Program-made: the position numbers and the translations under genes | The notes under the pieces: generated by a model | What the model was told of the DNA's origin: nothing | Database searches by the model: none | Seen by the model: the letters and a program-made list of their open reading frames with translations, nothing else | In this document: positions 1-6,901 of the stretch, piece by piece | How positions within the stretch are numbered: the first letter of the stretch is position 1 | Layout of the letters: the number at the start of each line of letters is the position of its first letter | From: a virus | Virus record (IMG/VR): IMGVR_UViG_3300031963_000003 | Coordinates: 62,001-126,000 of that record | Direction: 5' to 3' (one strand) | DNA length: 64,000 bases

Positions 1-1662
1 GATAAGACGGTTGAAATTTCATTTACTGACACTTTATTAACTGTGACTGGTAGTTCAATATCAATTCCTGTTAAAATTTTTATTGAACCAAATCAATTAA
101 GTGGTACTACACAATATACTGTCGATGGTACGTTTAGTAATTTAACTTTGGTTAATAATTTTAGTTCGGTAGATATTAATACGTCGTCTAAAACAAAATT
201 TAGATATGATTTTACAACACAATCAACTTTTACAATACCAATAACACCGACCCCAACACCTTCAATAACACCATCTTCATCTGTAACACCATCAATAACC
301 CCAACATCAACACCTACGGTTACCCCTACTTTAACCTCAACCTCTATTATCACCCCAACCATAACTGTAACACCTTCAGTTACCCCCTCAGTAACACCGT
401 CAATTACTCCGTCACTTACATCATCGGTTACACCAACCCCTACTTTAACCTCAACACCCACAGTTACCCCTTCGGTAACAATTGAGTCTTCACCGACACC
501 ATCACCAACTCAATCAGTAACACCATCCATTACTCCCAATAGTTCTGTCACACCATCGGCCACCCCAACACCATCATTGATGGTGGATGATAAACTATTA
601 ATTTCTGGTGGATTCTCATTATACAATGGCACATTATATAATGACATAATTAAATTAAACTCAAATGGTTCAGTTGATAGTTCATTTAGCGGTGGAACCG
701 GATTTGATAATTTCTTAGAAAATCACATAATATATAATAACAAAATTTACGGTGCGGGTTATTTTACAACATACAGTGGTGTATCGTCCAATTATATAAT
801 TAGATTAAACTTAGACGGTTCAATCGATAATACATTCAGTATCGGAACGGGATTCAATAGTATCACAAAATTTGTTGTACCCCAATCTGATGGAAAACTA
901 TTAATCGGTGGATATTTTACATCATATAATGGCACGTCGGCGAATAAAATTATTAGGTTAAATTCTGACGGAACAATTGATAATACATTTAGTGGTTCAA
1001 CGTCTACTACTTATGATGCAAACTCAACTGTTCAAGATGTTTCTTTACAATCAGATGGTAAAATGATTCTTTGTGGTAGTATGACCACAAGAAGAATTGA
1101 GAGACTTAATTCCGATAAGAGTCACGATTCTAGTTTTACAACTACAGTCGGTACGGGATTTAATGCCTACACATACATGTCATCGGTACAATCAGATGGT
1201 AAGATTGTCGTTGGTGGAGATTTTACATCATATAGTGGAGTGACATCTAATAGAATAATTAGATTAAATTCCGGAGGAACTATCGATGATACATTTATTA
1301 TTGGAACCGGATTTAATAATAGTGTTTATTTTGTCTCGACTCTTTCAAGTGGTAAAATAATGGTCGGGGGAGCTTTCACATCGTATAGTGGTGTAACATC
1401 TAATAGGATAGTTAGACTAAATTCTGATGGAACTATTGATAATACATTTAGTATTGGAACCGGATTTAATAATCATGTACTCAGTATTGTTGTTCAAACA
1501 AATGGTAAAATACTAATTAGTGGTAATTTTACATCATATAACGGCACATCGGTAGGAAACATTGTACGTTTATTTTCAGATGGAACTTTAGACACGACAC
1601 TTAATACCGGTACAGGATTTGGTTCTGGAGCAACAATCACAACAGTAACCCCAATAAATTAA
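1..1662 (+). CDS. Fibre-like protein: Pro/Thr linker plus seven-repeat beta-propeller (5' end missing)
   Basis: The reading frame is open from base 1, so the gene starts upstream of the window; the GTG at 43 is only an internal valine. Three parts are visible: a short beta-rich N-terminal piece, a low-complexity linker (about bases 240-580) rich in TPT, SVTP and SITP, and a C-terminal part with seven repeats of about 50 residues. These repeats carry the pattern DGKhhhGGxFTSYxG, then [12 protein letters not shown], then GTGFN. This matches the delta-60/DUF5122 beta-propeller family, and seven repeats fit a seven-bladed propeller; the fourth is degenerate. The same linker-plus-propeller plan recurs in the gene at 61770, next to the giant Pro/Thr gene, so I infer a virion fibre or adhesin that displays a binding propeller. 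The receptor is unknown. Confidence 0.75.
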   Translation, partial: DKTVEISFTDTLLTVTGSSISIPVKIFIEPNQLSGTTQYTVDGTFSNLTLVNNFSSVDINTSSKTKFRYDFTTQSTFTIPITPTPTPSITPSSSVTPSITPTSTPTVTPTLTSTSIITPTITVTPSVTPSVTPSITPSLTSSVTPTPTLTSTPTVTPSVTIESSPTPSPTQSVTPSITPNSSVTPSATPTPSLMVDDKLLISGGFSLYNGTLYNDIIKLNSNGSVDSSFSGGTGFDNFLENHIIYNNKIYGAGYFTTYSGVSSNYIIRLNLDGSIDNTFSIGTGFNSITKFVVPQSDGKLLIGGYFTSYNGTSANKIIRLNSDGTIDNTFSGSTSTTYDANSTVQDVSLQSDGKMILCGSMTTRRIERLNSDKSHDSSFTTTVGTGFNAYTYMSSVQSDGKIVVGGDFTSYSGVTSNRIIRLNSGGTIDDTFIIGTGFNNSVYFVSTLSSGKIMVGGAFTSYSGVTSNRIVRLNSDGTIDNTFSIGTGFNNHVLSIVVQTNGKILISGNFTSYNGTSVGNIVRLFSDGTLDTTLNTGTGFGSGATITTVTPIN

Positions 1663-1667
1663 ACAAC

Positions 1668-1895
1668 ATGACAATACAAGAATTTTTATACGAAAAAACA
1701 TTATCTCATATTGAAATATATGAAAATTTAATAATCAATTTGGTTGTTGATAATGACATCTATGGTCTTAGTGTTGATACTAGTCATCTTGAATCATTAT
1801 TGGTTTTAGAAAGAACTGACAATTTTATAATTGATGGTAATTTATTAATTTGTAATAACATTACCGTTGATATGACGGAGATTAGTATGTTATAA
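1668..1895 (+). CDS. Small hypothetical protein (75 aa)
   Basis: The ATG lies 5 nt after the stop of the propeller gene, so the two are probably co-transcribed. The product is acidic and mostly hydrophobic/beta-like, with repeated IINLVVDND- and LLICNNITVD-type strands. It has no signal peptide, cysteine motif or family that I recognise. It ends just before a gene on the opposite strand, so transcription converges here. It could be a small accessory or chaperone for the upstream fibre protein, but only its position suggests that. Confidence 0.5.
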   Translation: MTIQEFLYEKTLSHIEIYENLIINLVVDNDIYGLSVDTSHLESLLVLERTDNFIIDGNLLICNNITVDMTEISML

Positions 1896-1899
1896 AAAA

Positions 1900-2076
1900 T
1901 TAATCTCCATAGATATCTTTTTTCTTAGGTGAATCATTCACCTTTCCTGTTTTACAAACTTCATCAATCCATTTCTGAACAACCTTATAAATTTTTAATC
2001 CATTTTTGTCGCAATATTCTTTTAACATTTGGTGGTGATTTTCACTAACCTTTATGTTTTTTAGGGTGTTTTTCAT
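1900..2076 (-). CDS. Ribbon-helix-helix-like small DNA-binding protein (58 aa)
   Basis: This is the only convincing minus-strand gene in the window. It reads ATG at 2076 down to TAA at 1902-1900. The product begins MKNTLKNIKVSENHHQML and continues through KEYCDKNGLKIYKVVQKWID. That is the layout of a ribbon-helix-helix or CopG/Arc-type protein: a short beta-strand (KNIKVS), helix 1 (ENHHQMLKEYCDKN), a Gly turn, helix 2 (KIYKVVQKWIDEVC), then a basic tail KKKDIYGD. Proteins of this family bind DNA as dimers and often repress their own promoter. The gene is divergent from the tail sheath gene, and an inverted repeat lies 16 nt upstream of its start. I infer a regulator of this divergent region. 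The fold call is from pattern only. Confidence 0.6.
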   Translation of the reverse strand: MKNTLKNIKVSENHHQMLKEYCDKNGLKIYKVVQKWIDEVCKTGKVNDSPKKKDIYGD

Positions 2077-2092
2077 GATAAAGATAAATATA

Positions 2093-2116
2093 GATACTAA
2101 AGGATAAATTAGTATC
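2093..2116. promoter_or_regulatory. Inverted repeat, candidate operator
   Basis: GATACTAA (2093-2100) and TTAGTATC (2109-2116) are perfect 8-bp inverted arms with an 8-bp spacer. They lie just upstream of the minus-strand ribbon-helix-helix-like gene and about 100 nt upstream of the sheath gene. The geometry fits a dimer-binding operator. No binding data exist here. Confidence 0.45.
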
Positions 2117-2147
2117 CATAAGTGCCATTTTTAAAAAAATCAAGGGA

Positions 2148-2175
2148 ATCTTTGCTAAAAACAAAGATATTTATT
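2148..2175 (+). promoter_or_regulatory. Inverted repeat overlapping a TATTTATT late-type motif upstream of the sheath gene
   Basis: ATCTTTG (2148-2154) and CAAAGAT (2162-2168) form a 7-bp inverted repeat. Its last base is the first base of TATTTATT (2168-2175), the octamer found upstream of other structural genes in this window. The motif ends 38 nt before the sheath ATG. An overlapping operator and promoter is a plausible reading. Confidence 0.45.
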
Positions 2176-2213
2176 GATAAAGAAATAAAATTAATTAACC
2201 AAACAAATTAAAA

Positions 2214-5069
2214 ATGGCAAATTCAAATAGAGTTTTTGTATCTCCGGGTGTATATACATCTGAAAAAGACTTAACATTCGTAGCACAAAGTGTTGGTGTG
2301 AGCACATTAGGTTTGGTGGGTGAAACCTTAAAAGGTCCCGCTTTTGAACCTGTATTAATAACTAATTTTGACGAATTCAAGTCATATTTTGGGGGAACAA
2401 GTCCGTTAAAAGACAACAATAACAATCCAAAATATGAATTACCTTATTTCGCAAAATCTTATTTAGAAGAATCTAACCAAATGTTTGTAACAAGAATATT
2501 AGGTTTAACGGGTTATTTACCTGTCAAAACTTATGGTGTTAAAACAATTGGTGGGGTTACATTGGGGGCTCTTAGTGGAACAACCACAAGTTTAACAATG
2601 TCAGCATCGACCACAACAATTACAGCAAGTACGATTTATAGTGAACTATCAGATAAAATATCTGTAGATGGAAATTATATTACAGAATATATTGTAGCAA
2701 ACTTTAGTGGTAACACATCATCTAACCATGGACAATGGTTTGTGATGGGTGAAGTACCAACTTCAGGAACAAGTGGTCAAACATCATCACTTGAAGAAGT
2801 TTCTCCTTTAACAGGTTTGAATAACGCAAGTAATTACAACAATAAGGAATGGTTCAATAAACTTTGTAACACCACAGGTTCTGAAGTATATTCTTACTTA
2901 TTTGTTTATAACAGCGGTGCGAGTAGATTTGATGTGACTAAGTACACATACTATGGAACATTGAACACGGCGTATGATGGACAAGTGGTTTTAGCGTTCA
3001 GACCAAGAGGTTCTTACAATGGACAAACATTAAACTTGGAAACTACCGCAGATGTAAATTTTGTGGTTACAGGTTCAGGAATCACTACAAATCCATTAGC
3101 TGAATTTACAGTTAATGTTACAGGTTCAACAAGTGGACCAAAATCATTCACTTGTAGTATGGACTCTTCGTCATCAAAATATGTAACAAAAGTTTTTGGT
3201 ACCGATGTTTATGACAAATTAAAAAGTGATGTACCTGTGTATGTTTTTGAATCTTATCCAAATTACTTACAAAGAGCATATGAACAAGGTTTAATTAGAG
3301 GTTTAAGTTTAACAGAAGTTTTCGAACATGTTGGTAACGACTTTAAAACATCTTGGGATACCCCAATGACACCAACTGTTGTATCAGAGGTTAGAGGTGG
3401 TGAAGTTGATGATTTATTTGATGTAATCACAGTATCAGATGGTGATTCTGCAAACTACGAAGTAAAAGTTTCAATTATTAATATTGATGTAAACACTGGT
3501 GACTTTGACTTAATCGTTAGAGACTTTAATGATACAGACGATAATTTAGTTGTACTTGAAAAATTTGGTAGATGTAATATGAATCCAGATTTACCAGGAT
3601 ATGTTGCTAAAAAAGTTGGTACATCTGATGGTGAATATGAATTACGTTCAAGATACATTATGTTGTCAATGGCTGATAATCACCCAACCGACGCATATCC
3701 TGCAGGATTTAAAGGATTTACAAACAACACATCTTTTGGTTCAAGTACTTTAGGTTCGGTGATGTACAAGACTACATTCTATAACGCTGGTGATACTACA
3801 TCTTATCAAGCCGATGGAACACCTGTTTTATCTTCAGGTGACAAAGTAAGAAGAACATACTTTGGTTTATCAAGTCCAACAAACGCAGTAACATACGATA
3901 GAGACTTGTTTAAATTCAAAGGAACATCAGCAGCTGGAACAACTAAGGGTTTCCACTTATCAACAAACGCATCTACAATCACAGGAACAACCTTCTTAAC
4001 CACGTCGTATGATTTAGAGGGTCAAACAGGTGGAGCGAATAACGTATTAACAAATATCAATTATCGTAAATTCACATTCGCAGCGGCTGGTGGATTTGAC
4101 GGTTGGGATATCTACAGAAATGTGAGAACCTACGGTGATGGATACATCTTTGGTAAAAATACTTACACAAGTGGTAACACTAATAATGGTGGTGTATTTA
4201 GTACAGTATCAGGAAACTCTGACTACTACGCTTACACTCAAGGTATTGATACCTTCGCAAACCCTGAAGCTGTTGATGTAAACATCTTCGCAACACCAGG
4301 TATCAACTTCTATGACCACAGTTCATTAACATCTTACGCAATTGATATGATTGAAGAAGATAGAGCGGATTCACTTTATGTGATTTCATCACCAAACTAC
4401 GGTACAGCGGATGAAGTAATAGACGCTTTGGACGGCGTAGCAATTGATAGTAACTACTCAGCGGTTTACTGGCCTTGGATTCAAGTTAGAGACGCAGACA
4501 ACGCTACACAATTATACTTACCACCAACAGGTGAAGTATTGAGAAATATAGCATTAACAGATAACGTATCTTTCCCTTGGTTCGCGGTAGCGGGTTATTC
4601 AAGAGGTTTAGTAAACTCAATCAAAGCTTATAAGAAATTAACTTTGGATGAGAGAGATGACCTTTACAAAGCGAGAATTAACCCTATCGCAACATTTGCG
4701 GATACCGGTACAATCATTTGGGGTAATAAAACACTTCAAGTACGTGAATCAGCTTTGGATAGAATTAACGTAAGAAGATTACTGTTAAGAGCAAGAAAAT
4801 TAATTTCAGCAGTAGCGGTAAGATTGTTATTTGAACAAAACGACGAACAAGTTCGTAATGAGTTTTTGAGATTGGTTAACCCGATATTAGACGCAATTAA
4901 GAGAGAAAGAGGTTTGTATGAATTCCGTGTAACGGTTTCCAACGACCCTGAAGATATTGACGCTAATACTTTGAGAGGTAAAATTTACATTAAACCAACA
5001 AGAGCTCTTGAATTTATCGATGTTGAATTCATAATCACACCAACAGGAGCATCATTTGATAATATCTAA
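2214..5069 (+). CDS. 18: Contractile tail sheath protein (T4 gp18-like)
   Basis: The sheath subunit polymerises around the tail tube and contracts to drive it into the cell. The N-terminus (FVSPGVYTSEKDLT, then GLVGETLKGPAFEPVLITNFDEF and FGG) is the classic sheath start. The last ~150 residues (NPIATFADTGTIIWGNKTLQ, ESALDRINVRRLLLRARKLI, FRVTVSND, GKIYIKPTRALEFIDVEFII) are the conserved C-terminal sheath domain that forms the intersubunit mesh. At 951 aa it is much longer than T4 gp18 (659 aa). The extra length lies in the Ser/Thr/Gly-rich middle, probably as surface-exposed insertion domains. A perfect terminator follows the stop, so the gene appears to be transcribed alone from the divergent region upstream. 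Confidence 0.95.
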   Translation: MANSNRVFVSPGVYTSEKDLTFVAQSVGVSTLGLVGETLKGPAFEPVLITNFDEFKSYFGGTSPLKDNNNNPKYELPYFAKSYLEESNQMFVTRILGLTGYLPVKTYGVKTIGGVTLGALSGTTTSLTMSASTTTITASTIYSELSDKISVDGNYITEYIVANFSGNTSSNHGQWFVMGEVPTSGTSGQTSSLEEVSPLTGLNNASNYNNKEWFNKLCNTTGSEVYSYLFVYNSGASRFDVTKYTYYGTLNTAYDGQVVLAFRPRGSYNGQTLNLETTADVNFVVTGSGITTNPLAEFTVNVTGSTSGPKSFTCSMDSSSSKYVTKVFGTDVYDKLKSDVPVYVFESYPNYLQRAYEQGLIRGLSLTEVFEHVGNDFKTSWDTPMTPTVVSEVRGGEVDDLFDVITVSDGDSANYEVKVSIINIDVNTGDFDLIVRDFNDTDDNLVVLEKFGRCNMNPDLPGYVAKKVGTSDGEYELRSRYIMLSMADNHPTDAYPAGFKGFTNNTSFGSSTLGSVMYKTTFYNAGDTTSYQADGTPVLSSGDKVRRTYFGLSSPTNAVTYDRDLFKFKGTSAAGTTKGFHLSTNASTITGTTFLTTSYDLEGQTGGANNVLTNINYRKFTFAAAGGFDGWDIYRNVRTYGDGYIFGKNTYTSGNTNNGGVFSTVSGNSDYYAYTQGIDTFANPEAVDVNIFATPGINFYDHSSLTSYAIDMIEEDRADSLYVISSPNYGTADEVIDALDGVAIDSNYSAVYWPWIQVRDADNATQLYLPPTGEVLRNIALTDNVSFPWFAVAGYSRGLVNSIKAYKKLTLDERDDLYKARINPIATFADTGTIIWGNKTLQVRESALDRINVRRLLLRARKLISAVAVRLLFEQNDEQVRNEFLRLVNPILDAIKRERGLYEFRVTVSNDPEDIDANTLRGKIYIKPTRALEFIDVEFIITPTGASFDNI

Positions 5070-5070
5070 T

Positions 5071-5100
5071 AAAAAGGGGAGGGGAAACCCTCCCTATTTT
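5071..5100 (+). terminator. Rho-independent terminator after the sheath gene
   Basis: GGGAGGG (5077-5083) pairs perfectly with CCCTCCC (5088-5094) across a GAAA tetraloop. An A-run precedes it and TATTTT follows. Confidence 0.85.
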
Positions 5101-5118
5101 ATGTTCCACGTGGAACAT
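5101..5118. promoter_or_regulatory. 18-bp perfect palindrome resembling a parS (ParB-binding) site
   Basis: ATGTTCCACGTGGAACAT is a perfect palindrome. Its inner 16 bp, TGTTCCACGTGGAACA, closely match the bacterial parS consensus TGTTNCACGTGAAACA. A TATAAT sequence follows at 5119-5124. It sits in the noncoding gap between the sheath and tube genes, just past the terminator. Nothing else in the window has a CACGTG-centred palindrome that I could find. It could be a centromere-like site for host or phage ParB, or an operator for another dimeric regulator. Confidence 0.55.
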
Positions 5119-5196
5119 TATAATATAGTGTGACCTACGGAATTACCAAATATAAAAAAAATAAAATTATAAATTACCCAGTATATGCACCAGTAT

Positions 5197-5294
5197 TCTA
5201 GTTCTAGTTCTAGTTTATTTTTATCTAGTTTATTTCTTTATAGTTATTCTAGTTTCTTTAATCTAGTTCTTAATTTACTAGCATCTAGTACTAG
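5197..5294. repeat. CTAG-rich repeat cluster (TCTAGTTY iterons)
   Basis: Nine CTAG tetranucleotides start at 5198, 5204, 5210, 5225, 5249, 5263, 5278, 5285 and 5291. Six lie in the octamer TCTAGTTY (5197, 5203, 5209, 5224, 5248, 5262). CTAG places TAG stops on both strands, so this DNA is noncoding. CTAG is usually under-represented in bacterial and phage DNA, so the density is striking. The remainder of the 348-bp gap is AT-rich and holds no ORF. Confidence 0.75.
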
Positions 5295-5368
5295 TATGGA
5301 AAAAATACGAAATAATTTTCACAAAATCAAGTATTGAGAAGATTTTTTTTGTTTTTTCATATACAACA

Positions 5369-5376
5369 TATTTATA
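5369..5376 (+). promoter_or_regulatory. TATTTATA late-type motif upstream of the tail tube gene
   Basis: The motif ends 41 nt before the tube ATG, in the A/T-rich leader. It matches the octamer found upstream of several other structural genes here. Confidence 0.4.
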
Positions 5377-5417
5377 AGAAAGATTAAAAATAAAAAAATT
5401 AAAAAACAAATATTGAC

Positions 5418-5906
5418 ATGGCAGATTTATTAATGAAAATGCCGGTTCCTTACGAACCGAAGAGAGTTAACCGATTCATACTTAGATTCCCATCATCATT
5501 GGGTATTAACGAGTGGTACGTAACCTCAAGTGCAAGACCTAGTGCAAAAATTAACTCAGTTGCAATTCCTTTCATCAACACATCAACATACGTAGCTGGT
5601 AGATTTGAATGGAATGAAATAAGAGTAACCTTCAAAGACCCTATTGGTCCTTCAGCGGCACAAGCATTGATGGAGTGGTTCCGTCTACACGCTGAATCAG
5701 TTACAGGTCGTATGGGTTACGCAGCTGGTTACAAAAAAGATATTGAATTAGAAATGTTAGACCCAACGGGGGTTGTGGTTGAAAAATGGATACTTCAAGG
5801 TTCTTTCATAACCGACTTAAACTTTAACGAACTTGATTATTCAAGAGATGATATTGCATCTATCACATGTTCGTTAAGAATGGATAGATGTATATTAGTT
5901 TACTAA
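5418..5906 (+). CDS. 19: Tail tube protein (T4 gp19-like)
   Basis: The major tail tube subunit forms stacked hexameric rings inside the sheath and conducts DNA. At 162 aa it has almost the length of T4 gp19 (163 aa). Family features include the start LMKMPVPYEPKRVNRFILRF, the middle FEWNEIRVTFKDPIGPSAAQ, ALMEWFRLHAESVTGRMGYA, and the end DLNFNELDYSRDDIASITCS. It follows the sheath gene in the T4 order (18-19), but here a 348-bp regulatory gap separates them. Its own terminator follows, so sheath and tube are expressed as separate monocistronic units, as expected for the two most abundant tail proteins. Confidence 0.95.
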   Translation: MADLLMKMPVPYEPKRVNRFILRFPSSLGINEWYVTSSARPSAKINSVAIPFINTSTYVAGRFEWNEIRVTFKDPIGPSAAQALMEWFRLHAESVTGRMGYAAGYKKDIELEMLDPTGVVVEKWILQGSFITDLNFNELDYSRDDIASITCSLRMDRCILVY

Positions 5907-5931
5907 TCAAATAATAAAAAATCTGTCAATA

Positions 5932-5966
5932 AAAGGTCTCTCAAAAGGAGACCTTTACTTTTTTTA
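5932..5966 (+). terminator. Rho-independent terminator after the tube gene
   Basis: AAAGGTCTC (5932-5940) pairs perfectly with GAGACCTTT (5948-5956) around a 7-nt loop, followed by AC and a T-run. Confidence 0.85.
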
Positions 5967-6007
5967 TAAGTTTTTGTAAATTATACTAGTTATTAAATAA
6001 AACAAAT

Positions 6008-6757
6008 ATGGAAGAATTTAGAGTCGACCCAACAATCGCTTATGATGTTGTTGAACTACCTTCAAGAGGTATACACTATCAAAATAAAAAGAAATCACTT
6101 AAAGTTGCATACTTAACGGCTGCGGATGAAAATATTTTATCCGCGCAAAATTTAATTGCGACAAATGGTGTAATTGATGAATTACTTAGAAGAAAAATAT
6201 TAGATAGAGATATTCAAATTGAAGACATTGTTGAAGAAGATAGACAAGCAGTGTTAATATTTTTAAGAAACACCGCTTTTGGTCCCGAATATAAATTTTA
6301 TTTAACTGACCCAAAAACTGAAAAGGATTTTGAGATTTCTGTTGATATGAGTGAATTAAAATTCAAAGATTTTAATTTAGAATCAGATTCAAACGGTGAA
6401 TATCCATATTTTATGGAAAAATCAAAAGTTCAAATCACATTTAAATTTTTAACACCAAAACAAGAGAAAGAACTTGATGATTTAAGAAAGAGTTGGAATG
6501 GTCAAGGTGTTGCACCTGTTGTCACCAAACAATTAGAAATGATGATTAAGTCTGTTGCCGGCAATAGAGATATGATGAACATACATAATTTTGTTGAGAG
6601 ATTACCAATTAAAGACTCTCAAGATTTCAGAAAATTTCTAAAAGAAAATAAACCAGGATTAGATTTAACAAAAACAGTAAAAACCCCGTCAGGAGAAGAC
6701 ACCCAAGTTGAAATTGGGTTCGGGGTTGAGTTTTTTCGCCCTTTCTATGGCTTATAA
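6008..6757 (+). CDS. 26: Baseplate hub assembly protein (T4 gp26-like), possible tail assembly chaperone
   Basis: The protein (249 aa) has the hallmark run of the T4 gp26 baseplate family: ELPSRGIHY, then LKVAYLTAADENIL, VIDELLRRKILDRDIQIEDI and DRQAVLIFLRNTAFGPEYKF. In T4, gp26 takes part in central baseplate hub assembly, and genes 26 and 51 precede the hub and tape-measure genes. Here the gene also lies directly upstream of the tape measure. Its 3' end overlaps a small ORF in the +1 frame, next to a TTTTTTC run at 6731-6737. That is the gene arrangement of phage G/GT tail chaperones made by ribosomal frameshifting. A CTAG element (about 5985) and an A/T-rich leader precede the start. Confidence 0.85.
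   Translation: MEEFRVDPTIAYDVVELPSRGIHYQNKKKSLKVAYLTAADENILSAQNLIATNGVIDELLRRKILDRDIQIEDIVEEDRQAVLIFLRNTAFGPEYKFYLTDPKTEKDFEISVDMSELKFKDFNLESDSNGEYPYFMEKSKVQITFKFLTPKQEKELDDLRKSWNGQGVAPVVTKQLEMMIKSVAGNRDMMNIHNFVERLPIKDSQDFRKFLKENKPGLDLTKTVKTPSGEDTQVEIGFGVEFFRPFYGL
6731..6737 (+). other. Candidate programmed frameshift site (TTTTTTC)
   Basis: In the gp26-like frame this reads GAG TTT TTT CGC. A +1 (or -2) slip on the T-run gives TTC GCC CTT TCT ATG GCT and enters the small downstream ORF, adding about 50 residues in place of the last few of the gp26-like protein. No strong downstream pseudoknot was seen by eye. Confidence 0.35.
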
Positions 6758-6890
6758 GAAAGGACAGTTAGACGAAATTTTATTTTTAATCAAAAGAGGT
6801 TTTAGTTATGGTGACATTATCACCATGCCAGTTTTCATACGTAGATATTACGTGGAGTACATTATTGAATTAGAAAACACTCCTAAATAA
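6747..6890 (+). CDS. Small overlapping protein before the tape measure (47 aa; T-like extension or independent chaperone)
   Basis: An ATG at 6747 gives MAYKKGQLDEILFLIKRGFS followed by YGDIITMPVFIRRYYVEYII, a short helical basic protein. It overlaps the end of the gp26-like gene by 11 nt, and its stop is next to the TATTTATT motif of the tape-measure gene. The frame extends upstream without a stop as far as a TTG at 6708, so it may be translated either by coupling from the ATG or as a frameshifted C-terminal extension of the gp26-like protein. Its position matches T4 gene 51 and the T part of lambda G/GT. I do not recognise a family from sequence alone. Confidence 0.55.
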   Translation: MAYKKGQLDEILFLIKRGFSYGDIITMPVFIRRYYVEYIIELENTPK

Positions 6891-6898
6891 TATTTATT
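6891..6898 (+). promoter_or_regulatory. TATTTATT motif upstream of the tape-measure gene
   Basis: It starts right after the TAA of the small ORF and ends 3 nt before the ATG. If this is a -10-type promoter element, the transcript would be essentially leaderless. Confidence 0.4.
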
Positions 6899-6901
6899 GA
6901 T

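Noticed and set aside
43-45. Gene start at GTG 43 for the left-edge propeller protein
   Set aside because: The frame is open to base 1 without a stop and the sequence before it reads as ordinary protein, so the true start is outside the window.
5119-5417. tRNA or small RNA gene in the sheath-tube gap
   Set aside because: No cloverleaf, GTTCRA box or strong structured RNA was seen apart from the terminator and palindrome; the rest is AT-rich and CTAG-rich.
6708-6746. TTG start at 6708 for the small gene before the tape measure
   Set aside because: It is a rare start deep inside the gp26-like gene. The ATG at 6747 or entry by frameshift explains the ORF better.
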